Shown here piece by piece: positions 1 to 5,349 of a stretch of DNA of 5,975 nt. Origin of the DNA: Vulcanimicrobiota bacterium (GTDB taxonomy: Bacteria > Vulcanimicrobiota > Vulcanimicrobiia > Vulcanimicrobiales > Vulcanimicrobiaceae); NCBI GenBank assembly GCA_030040695.1, contig JASHTE010000265.1, forward strand, positions 1 through 5,975. Direction: 5' to 3'. Position 1 is the stretch's first letter; every line of letters begins with the position of its first letter. The notes under the pieces are model-generated. The model had not been told where the DNA came from, made no database searches, and saw nothing but the letters and a program-made list of their open reading frames with translations. Position numbers and translations under genes: made by a program.

Positions 1-1592
1 AACGGATGTTGCTGCGCCGGCTCTTCGGCGGCGCCGGGATTCCACTCTCCCGTCACCGTGAAGAGCCGCTGCGGCGAGGCTTGCACTGCAGTGCGCTGCA
101 TGTAGTGGTAGACGCCCCGAACGCCGCCCATCTCCTCGCCGCCTCCGGCGCGTCCCGGCCCCCCGTGAACGAGCGGCGCGAGCGGTGAGCCGTGGCCGGT
201 CTGCTCCTTAGCACAGTCGCGATCGACGACGAGCACGCGGCCGTGAAACGGCGCAATGCCGCGAACGATCTCATCGACGGCATCGGCGCTGTAGCCGAAG
301 ACCGAGGCGCAGAGACTGCCCTCGCCGCGGTTCGCGATCGCGATCGCCTCAGCGACGCCATCGTACGGCATGAGCGTCGTCACCGGACCGAACGCCTCGA
401 CCCGGTGCACGGCGTTCGCTTCGAGCGGTCGATCGCAGCGCAACAGGATCGGCGAGATGAACGCACCGTGCGTGTCATCACCGCCGGCGACGTCGGTGTG
501 CGCCGGATTGCCGTACACGACCCGCGCCTCGCGCGAAAGCTCCTCGACACGCGCGCGAACGTCCTCGCGCTGTGCTAGGCTGACGAGGGCGCCCATCGTC
601 GTGCGCTCGTCGCGAGGGCTGCCGACGACGACCTTCTGCAATCTCTCGACGAGCGCGCGCTGCACGTCGTCGATATAAGCGTCCGGGACGATCGCGCGTC
701 GAATGCACGTGCAGCGTTGACCCGCCTTCGCCGTGACCTCGCGCACGATCTCCTTCACGAAGAGATCGAACTCCACCGACCCTGGTGCGACTCCGGGCGC
801 GAGAATGGCGGCATTGAGCGAGTCCTGCTCGGCGATGAAACGCACTGCGTTCTCGCGCACGGCCGCCCCGCTCTGCAGCTTGATCGAGGTGGAATGCGAG
901 CCCGTGAAGGAGACGACGTCTTGACCGGTGAGGTGTCCGAGCGCGTCACCCAGGCTGCCCGCGACGAATTGCACGCTCCCTTCAGGGAAGATCTCGGAGC
1001 GCACGATTTCCTCGACGAGCGCGTAGGCTACGTACGCGGTGGGCGTTGCCGGCTTCACGAGGATCGGCATCCCCGCAATGATCGCAGGCGCGAGTTTCTC
1101 GAGCATCCCCCAGCAAGGAAAGTTGTACGCGTTGATCTGGATCGCGATGCCTTCGCGTGGCGTGAAGACGTGGCGTCCGACGAACGTTCCCGCCTTCGAG
1201 AGCGGCTCGAGAGCGCCGTCGATCGCCACGCGAGCGTTGGGCAGCTCGCGGCGTCCCTTTGACGCAAACGAAAACAACGTCATGATCCCGCCGTCGACGT
1301 CGAAGAAGCAGTCTCTCTTCGTTGCGCCGGTGTCGTAGGAGAGCTCGTACAAACGCTCTTTGCAATCGGTGAGACGGAGTGCCAAACGTTTCACCATCTC
1401 CGCACGCTCGTGAAACGTCAGTCTGCGTAGTGCGGCACCGCCGACGGCGCGCCCATAGGCGAGCACTTTTGCGAAGTCGACACCCTCACTTGAGACCTCG
1501 GCGACGACGCGCCCGTCGATCGCAGAGCGTACCTCATTGAAGCCCCCACGCGCTTCGTGCCAGCCGCCGTTGACGTAGCTGCGTACCTTCAT
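1..1592 (-). CDS. paaZ: PaaZ-type aldehyde dehydrogenase (phenylacetyl-CoA catabolism), partial at its C-terminus
   Basis: The 530 visible residues align along their length, from memory, with the aldehyde dehydrogenase half of E. coli PaaZ. That half oxidises the semialdehyde made by ring opening of oxepin-CoA, giving 3-oxo-5,6-dehydrosuberyl-CoA in the cytoplasmic phenylacetate pathway. I see the motif NAYNFPCWGMLEKLAP at 154-169, VKPAT at 179-183, catalytic Glu255 in AEQDSLN, catalytic Cys294 in AGQRCTCIRR, and the family-specific TGHGSPLAPLVHGGPGRAGG at 465-484. E. coli has its Glu and Cys at 256 and 295. The visible end reads ...AEEPAQQHP followed by TT (Phe or Leu). This matches the linker before the MaoC-like hydratase domain of fused PaaZ, so the gene probably continues as the two-domain enzyme beyond the edge. 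The start at 1592 fits the usual N-terminus; an in-frame ATG lies 15 bases upstream at 1607. A single-domain relative (PacL or BoxD type) cannot be excluded. The gene follows the TetR gene on the same strand, 45 bases after its stop. Confidence 0.88.
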   Translation of the reverse strand, partial: MKVRSYVNGGWHEARGGFNEVRSAIDGRVVAEVSSEGVDFAKVLAYGRAVGGAALRRLTFHERAEMVKRLALRLTDCKERLYELSYDTGATKRDCFFDVDGGIMTLFSFASKGRRELPNARVAIDGALEPLSKAGTFVGRHVFTPREGIAIQINAYNFPCWGMLEKLAPAIIAGMPILVKPATPTAYVAYALVEEIVRSEIFPEGSVQFVAGSLGDALGHLTGQDVVSFTGSHSTSIKLQSGAAVRENAVRFIAEQDSLNAAILAPGVAPGSVEFDLFVKEIVREVTAKAGQRCTCIRRAIVPDAYIDDVQRALVERLQKVVVGSPRDERTTMGALVSLAQREDVRARVEELSREARVVYGNPAHTDVAGGDDTHGAFISPILLRCDRPLEANAVHRVEAFGPVTTLMPYDGVAEAIAIANRGEGSLCASVFGYSADAVDEIVRGIAPFHGRVLVVDRDCAKEQTGHGSPLAPLVHGGPGRAGGGEEMGGVRGVYHYMQRTAVQASPQRLFTVTGEWNPGAAEEPAQQHP

Positions 1593-1599
1593 TCGCCCG

Positions 1600-1605
1600 C
1601 TTTCC
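1600..1605 (-). promoter_or_regulatory. Ribosome binding site of paaZ
   Basis: On the minus strand GGAAAG ends seven bases before the ATG at 1592. This purine run favours 1592 over the in-frame ATG at 1607, because the 1607 codon itself overlaps the GGAAAG. The match to the anti-Shine-Dalgarno sequence is moderate. Confidence 0.45.
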
Positions 1606-1608
1606 ATT

Positions 1609-1626
1609 ACCTACCAAATGGTAGGT
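1609..1626. promoter_or_regulatory. Perfect 8-2-8 palindrome, probable TetR operator of paaZ
   Basis: ACCTACCAAATGGTAGGT is a perfect inverted repeat: ACCTACCA, a 2-base centre, then TGGTAGGT. It lies between the stop of the TetR gene and the start of paaZ, and would fall at roughly +2 to +20 of the transcript from the promoter described beside it. Size and symmetry fit a dimeric TetR regulator. That the neighbouring regulator binds it is inference. No second copy is seen in the window, including the gap in front of the TetR and E1 alpha genes. Confidence 0.75.
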
Positions 1627-1634
1627 TTTCCCCT

Positions 1635-1663
1635 ATTCTACCGCTGCCCCTCCGGGGCGTCAA
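1635..1663 (-). promoter_or_regulatory. Sigma-70-type promoter of paaZ
   Basis: On the minus strand, TTGACG (1663-1658) matches the -35 consensus in 5 of 6 bases. TAGAAT (1640-1635) matches the -10 consensus in 5 of 6. They are separated by exactly 17 bases. The -10 box begins with the TAG stop codon of the TetR gene, and the -35 lies inside its last codons. The expected start is an A near 1628, one or two bases before the palindrome, which leaves a leader of about 36 bases before the paaZ ATG at 1592. A repressor on the palindrome would block initiation or promoter clearance. Confidence 0.65.
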
Positions 1664-2243
1664 TCGCTCCCGCGCCCTCGAAGAGAAGGTGCGACAGGGC
1701 TTGCGCGATGGCGCCCGCGGCTGTAGGCCCGCTTGGCCGATACCACTCGACGACCGAGTTGGACGTTCCGAATATTAGGCGCGTCAGCAACCCCGCATCG
1801 ATGTCGGCGCGGACGCTCCCGGCGCGCTGCGCTGCCACGACGAGCTCCGCGACCTCGCGATCGAACGCGCGTCGCCGCGCCATTGCATCGCGCTCCGTCG
1901 GCGAGTTGCCCCGCACGCGAAAGAGTACGCTCACTTCGGGTAGCATGCGCATCGTCACCTCGGCTACCCGACCGACGATCGCCTCGAGGCGTTGCCGCGG
2001 CGTGCCTTGCTTTGCCGCCGGCTCGTCGAGCACCGCAAAGAGCGCAGTGAGGGCGCGATCGAGACCGTGCGCGAGCAACGCTTCCTTCCCCTGAACATGG
2101 TGATAGATACTCGCCTTCGTGATCCCAGCAACCGCCGCGATCTCATCCATCGATGTCGCGTCGTATCCACGCTCCGCGAAGAGCTTGAACGCGACATCGG
2201 TCAGCGAGTCGATGTCGTGGGGTCTCCTCGGATTGAGCCTCAC
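1638..2243 (-). CDS. TetR-family transcriptional regulator, probable acyl-CoA-type repressor of paaZ
   Basis: With the GTG start at 2243 the product has 201 residues, the normal TetR size. The N-terminal DNA-binding region is clear: FKLFAERGYDATSMDEIAAV (19-38), then AGITKASIYHHVQGKEALL (39-57), the classic TetR helix-turn-helix with its YHHVQGKEAL ending. The C-terminal half contains LIFGTSNSVVEWYRPSG (156-172). This resembles the FG...N...WYRP signature of regulators such as KstR2 and PaaR that sense acyl-CoA thioesters; the ligand here is inferred. The open frame continues upstream to a TTG at 2483, but that extension runs through a repeat element and overlaps the E1 alpha gene, so I reject it. 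No good ribosome binding site precedes the GTG, and the GTG lies inside an inverted-repeat arm. The gene is followed directly by the paaZ promoter and operator and diverges from the E1 alpha gene. Confidence 0.9.
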   Translation of the reverse strand: MRLNPRRPHDIDSLTDVAFKLFAERGYDATSMDEIAAVAGITKASIYHHVQGKEALLAHGLDRALTALFAVLDEPAAKQGTPRQRLEAIVGRVAEVTMRMLPEVSVLFRVRGNSPTERDAMARRRAFDREVAELVVAAQRAGSVRADIDAGLLTRLIFGTSNSVVEWYRPSGPTAAGAIAQALSHLLFEGAGAIDAPEGQR

Positions 2244-2363
2244 TGCGGTCGCGCCGTTCGTCGCTCGCCGTCCATGGCTCGCTCCTACTGCTCCGCCTCC
2301 TCGCTCTCGCCCTCCAGGCTTCGCTCGTCGGTGGGATGCCGTCACCGCAGTGAGCCTCAATCC
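2230..2363 (-). repeat. Repeat element copy A: conserved core flanked by 20-bp complementary arms
   Basis: Outer arms 2230-2249 and 2344-2363 are inverted repeats of 20 bp with one mismatch, enclosing 94 bases. Inside, 2255-2332 read on the minus strand is about 90% identical to 3494-3570 on the plus strand, with roughly seven mismatches and one single-base gap. The core is purine-rich on that strand (for example GCGAGAGCGAGGAGGCGGAG). The indel and the lack of a shared frame argue that it is not protein-coding. The element fills most of the divergent gap between the TetR and E1 alpha genes, and its left arm contains the TetR GTG start codon. Confidence 0.8.
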
Positions 2364-2405
2364 TCGCTCCGTTCTGAAGTTAGCGGGAGCCGATGGATAG
2401 GGCGT

Positions 2406-2410
2406 CGGAG
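2406..2410 (+). promoter_or_regulatory. Weak ribosome binding site of the E1 alpha gene
   Basis: CGGAG ends 11 bases before the ATG at 2422, slightly far but the only purine-rich match nearby. The ATG at 2415 is closer but out of frame with the E1 alpha protein. I could not find a convincing promoter between repeat copy A and this site. Confidence 0.35.
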
Positions 2411-2421
2411 CACAATGCGTC

Positions 2422-3429
2422 ATGCCACGCCTTCGAGCTGCGGATGAAGTCTCCAACGAGATGCTCGTTGCCTTGCTGCGCAATATGCTCTTGCAACGGG
2501 CCGTTGATACGCGTGGCTTTCAGCTCAATCGTCAGGGAAAGATCGGTATCGCCATGGGCTCCGAGGGTCACGAGGCGGTGCAGGCGGGCGCGGGGATGGC
2601 GTTCGTGCGTGGACACGACGTGCTCTACCCCTACTATCGTAACACGGGTATTCTGCTCGCCTGCGGGTTCGAGCTCGCGGGCGTTTTTCGTTCGCAGTTC
2701 GCGCGTGCGACCGACACGACCGGCGGGCGATCGATCATCAACCACGTTACCGACAAGGCAAAGGGCATCGCCTCGATCTCCTCGATCATTGCTTCGCAGT
2801 GCACGCACGCGGTCGGAGCCGCCTATGCGATCCAGTATCGCGGCGAGCGGAACCGTGCGGTGCTCTGCACCTTCGGCGAAGGCGCGACGAGCGAGGGAGA
2901 GTGGCACGAGTCCGTCAACTTCGCCGCGATTCACAAGGTGCCGATCGTCTTTCTCTGCGAGAACAACCAATGGGCCATCTCGACGCACATCAGCAAACAG
3001 ATGGGCAACCCTAATATTGCCGAGCGCGCCCAAGGCTACGGTTTCGAAGGCGTGCGCGTCGACGGCTTCGATCCCGTCGCGGTGTACCTCGCCGTCAAGC
3101 GCGCGCGCGAGAAGGCCGCCGCCGGCGGTGGGCCGACGCTCGTCGAAGCAGTCTGCTATCGCTTTCTCTCGCACACGACAGACGACGACGAGCGTACCTA
3201 CCGCACGCGCGAAGAGGTCGCGCAGCAACGCGAAAACGACCCGGTACCGCGTTTCGAACGCCGCCTCATCGACGACGGCGTGCTTACCGCGGAGTACATC
3301 GAAGCAATGCGTCAGGAAGTGACAACGCTCGTCAACGAGACAACGGACATGGTCGAGAACGAGCCGCCTCCAGCAGCGGAGACGCTCTACACCAACGTCT
3401 ATGCCGGCCCAACAGAGCCTTGGGTCTAA
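2422..3429 (+). CDS. bkdA: Branched-chain 2-oxoacid dehydrogenase E1 component, alpha subunit
   Basis: The 335-residue product matches the full length of E1 alpha subunits such as Bacillus BkdAA. These bind thiamine diphosphate and decarboxylate 2-oxo acids from valine, leucine and isoleucine, passing the acyl group to E2. Visible features are PYYRNTGILLACGFE (70-84), GGR at 101-103, the cofactor motif starting GEGATSEGE at 152 and ending ENNQWAIST at 180-188, and the SHTTDDDERTYR loop (250-261) holding the conserved His251. ENNQWAIS favours the branched-chain class over pyruvate dehydrogenase. GGRSIINH replaces the GGRQMPxH usual after GGR. E1 works as an alpha2beta2 tetramer, yet no beta gene follows: the next gene is convergent, so the partner must be elsewhere. 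The ATG at 2422 gives a normal N-terminus; the gene diverges from the TetR gene. Confidence 0.9.
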   Translation: MPRLRAADEVSNEMLVALLRNMLLQRAVDTRGFQLNRQGKIGIAMGSEGHEAVQAGAGMAFVRGHDVLYPYYRNTGILLACGFELAGVFRSQFARATDTTGGRSIINHVTDKAKGIASISSIIASQCTHAVGAAYAIQYRGERNRAVLCTFGEGATSEGEWHESVNFAAIHKVPIVFLCENNQWAISTHISKQMGNPNIAERAQGYGFEGVRVDGFDPVAVYLAVKRAREKAAAGGGPTLVEAVCYRFLSHTTDDDERTYRTREEVAQQRENDPVPRFERRLIDDGVLTAEYIEAMRQEVTTLVNETTDMVENEPPPAAETLYTNVYAGPTEPWV

Positions 3430-3613
3430 GCTTCTCCCCCTGCAAAGCACCTCAGTGAGGGAAGACAAAGCTTCTCAGGGTGAGGAGGCTCCGACCGACG
3501 AGCGGAGCTAGGACGGCGAGAGCGAGGAGGCGGAGCAGCAGGAGCGAGCCACGACGACGAGCGACGAACGTCTCCGAGCCCGAGAAGTTTTGTCGTCCAT
3601 CGCTAGGTGCTCC
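3430..3613. other. Convergent intergenic region occupied mainly by repeat copy B
   Basis: This 184-base gap lies between the ends of the E1 alpha gene and the solute-binding protein gene. AAGCTTCTC occurs at 3428-3436, across the E1 alpha stop codon, and again at 3468-3476 inside the left arm of repeat copy B. A short CCTCAGTGAGG palindrome (3450-3460) has too small a loop for a stable hairpin. I see no GC-rich hairpin followed by a T run in either direction, so no classical terminator, although the repeat element itself could fold. Confidence 0.6.
3460..3598 (+). repeat. Repeat element copy B: conserved core flanked by 17-bp complementary arms
   Basis: Outer arms GGAAGACAAAGCTTCTC (3460-3476) and its imperfect reverse complement (3582-3598) pair at 15 of 17 positions. 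They enclose the core at 3494-3570, which matches copy A in inverted orientation. The arms of B and A do not resemble each other, although each pair is complementary to itself. Core-to-arm spacers are 17 and 11 bases here, against 11 and 5 in copy A. Total length is 139 bases against 134. The element sits wholly between two convergent genes. It could be a structured RNA, a terminator-like fold, or a small mobile element; the sequence alone does not decide. Confidence 0.72.
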
Positions 3614-5260
3614 TCATATATCGACGTTCATGAAGTCGTCGAACGGCGTCACTTGGTTCGGGTGGAAGTTCTTGAGATCGGTGTTGTAGATGTAGACGTC
3701 CTGGCGCACGTACTCGACGATCATCGGTAAATCGCGCGCTAACTGCGTAAAGAGGATCGCATCGTCTGCGTTGCGCTGCGTTTGGTCGTAATGCGAATAG
3801 AGCGCCCGCATTGCGGCGTCTGCGGCGTGGTTGCACCAGTGTAGATCGTTCTGGCCGTTCGGAGGAATCTGATTGCAAGCGTAGAGGAACGAGAAATCTC
3901 CGATCGGATCATCGCCCCAGGCGAAGAACGTGACATCCCATTTGCCACCGTAGACAATGCCGCCGTTCGCATACAAGCCGAAGAGCTGCGACGACTCGTA
4001 GCGTCGAATGTTCATGCCGACGCCAATCTGCTTCCACCATTGCTGGATGAGCGCGAGCATATTGTCGACGTCCTGCGATCCCGCCGAGCTTGCCGCGTCG
4101 AGCACGAGCCTGACGCCGTTCTTCTCGCGAATGCCGTCGGGGCCGGGCTTCCAACCGTCGGCATCGAGCATTTCGTTCGCTTTGGCGATGTTGAACGGCA
4201 CAAAAACGATGTGAGGATCGTAGTACGGCGCCATCATCGGTCCAGGCTGCTCTTCGAGGACTCCCTCACCGTGCGCAATCTTCTGGAGCAACACGCCGCG
4301 ATCGATGGCCATCTCGAGGGCATGCCGAACGATGGGATCGCTGACGGCGGGGCGGCTCACGTTAAAGTCCATGTGATTGAAGAGGTACGCGGGTTGCCGC
4401 AGATATGTGAAGCCGCCGCCCAAATGACTCATGCGAGCGAAATAGTTGCCGGGGACCGGATACCACATGTCGAGATTGTGCGACTGCAACTGCGTAAAGA
4501 CGGCGTCCCGGTCCGGGATGATCTCGAAGTCGACTTCCTTCAGCTTCGGCTGTCCGCGCCAGTAGTACGGGTTCGGTACCATGACGACGTTCTGGTTGCG
4601 GTTCCATTCCTTGTACATGAACGGCCCCGCGCCGACGGGGAGCGCATTGTACGAGACGTTGTTGATATTCGGGTATTGCGCAAGGAGGTGCTTCGGCATG
4701 ATGGCCGGATTCGCGTCGGCACTCGAGAAGAACACGACGACGAAGGGCGAGTACGGCCTCGAGAGATGGAGAATCACCGTGTATTTGTTCGGCTCGTCGA
4801 TGTGTTTGATCAGATCGAAGCCGGTACGGCTCGTAATGTCGTTCGCCGAGTTCATGATCACGTGCTCGATCGTCCAAACGACGTCGTCGGCGTTCAGCGG
4901 CGCCCCGTCGGACCAGCGAACTCCATGGCGCACGTGATACGTAATCGTCAAGCCGTCGGGGCTGACGCCGCCGTTCTCCTTCGTGGGAACCTCGGTCGCG
5001 ATCTCGGGTACCGGGAGGTTGGCGTGGTTCCACTTGACGAGCCATGCCGCCGTTAGCGACGACATCAGCTGCAGCGTCGACTCCTGGCTCAGCTCCGGAT
5101 TGAGCGAGCTGATGTCTTCTGAGGTTGCGTAGCGCAGCACGTGCGGAATCGTCCAAGAATTGATCTGTCCGGAAGTGACCGTCGAGGTCGAGACGTTCGT
5201 CCGCGTGCACGCGGCGCCGGCAACGACGAGAAGGCCGGCCGCAATCGCAAGTCGCTTCAT
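3614..5260 (-). CDS. Family 5 extracellular solute-binding lipoprotein (peptide/nickel ABC transporter type)
   Basis: The 548-residue protein has the usual length and layout of DppA/OppA-type binding proteins, which capture peptides or similar ligands outside the membrane for an ABC importer. The start at 5260 gives MKR, a hydrophobic stretch (residues 4-17) and Cys18 in VAGAAC, a plausible lipoprotein signal, though Gly at -3 is less usual. Family marks are VRWSDGAPLNADDVVWT (114-130), VGAGPFMYKEW (209-219), NPYYWRGQPKLKEVDFEIIPD (230-250, split: NPYYWRG, PKLKEVDFEI), VRHALEMAIDR (311-321) and DADGWKPGPDG (366-376). A GTG at 5287 would add nine residues before the signal and is less likely. 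No permease or ATPase gene adjoins it, so it is an orphan in this window. The ligand cannot be told. It diverges from the TIR gene across about 90 bases. Confidence 0.9.
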   Translation of the reverse strand: MKRLAIAAGLLVVAGAACTRTNVSTSTVTSGQINSWTIPHVLRYATSEDISSLNPELSQESTLQLMSSLTAAWLVKWNHANLPVPEIATEVPTKENGGVSPDGLTITYHVRHGVRWSDGAPLNADDVVWTIEHVIMNSANDITSRTGFDLIKHIDEPNKYTVILHLSRPYSPFVVVFFSSADANPAIMPKHLLAQYPNINNVSYNALPVGAGPFMYKEWNRNQNVVMVPNPYYWRGQPKLKEVDFEIIPDRDAVFTQLQSHNLDMWYPVPGNYFARMSHLGGGFTYLRQPAYLFNHMDFNVSRPAVSDPIVRHALEMAIDRGVLLQKIAHGEGVLEEQPGPMMAPYYDPHIVFVPFNIAKANEMLDADGWKPGPDGIREKNGVRLVLDAASSAGSQDVDNMLALIQQWWKQIGVGMNIRRYESSQLFGLYANGGIVYGGKWDVTFFAWGDDPIGDFSFLYACNQIPPNGQNDLHWCNHAADAAMRALYSHYDQTQRNADDAILFTQLARDLPMIVEYVRQDVYIYNTDLKNFHPNQVTPFDDFMNVDI

Positions 5261-5349
5261 GCGGGCGACTTCGCCGTGAGTCCCCACTGCTTCCCGTTCG
5301 TCTCGGTGTCTTCGCGGGAGCAGCCCGGGAGGCGGCGAATTTCCTTTGC
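5261..5349. other. Divergent gap between the binding-protein and TIR genes
   Basis: This short GC-rich stretch should hold the promoters of both flanking genes, but I find no convincing -35/-10 pair on either strand. GGGAGG at 5327-5332 is a good ribosome-binding sequence for the plus strand. However, no start codon in the TIR frame lies 5-10 bases after it: the codons there are AAT, TTC and CTT. Confidence 0.4.

Noticed and set aside
717..1262. A 181-codon plus-strand frame within the paaZ region
   Set aside because: It lies antisense to the catalytic core of the aldehyde dehydrogenase and has no recognisable features.
1646..1658. GCCCC-TCC-GGGGC hairpin as a terminator of the TetR gene
   Set aside because: It lies inside the last TetR codons, has a 3-base loop, and is not followed by a T run on the minus strand. 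It lies in the spacer of the paaZ promoter.
2244..2483. N-terminal extension of the TetR protein to a TTG or ATG upstream
   Set aside because: The extra residues come from the repeat element and overlap the E1 alpha start, and TetR proteins begin close to the helix-turn-helix, as with the GTG at 2243.
3450..3460. CCTCAGTGAGG palindrome as a terminator after E1 alpha
   Set aside because: A 5-bp stem with a one-base centre cannot form a hairpin loop, and no T run follows.
2380..3468. A 362-codon open frame antisense to the E1 alpha gene
   Set aside because: The plus-strand frame carries a full, conserved E1 alpha protein; the antisense product has no family motif and runs into repeat copy B.
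4040..5056. A 338-codon open frame antisense to the binding-protein gene
   Set aside because: It mirrors the codon pattern of the real gene on the other strand, with an Arg- and Val-rich composition and no domain.
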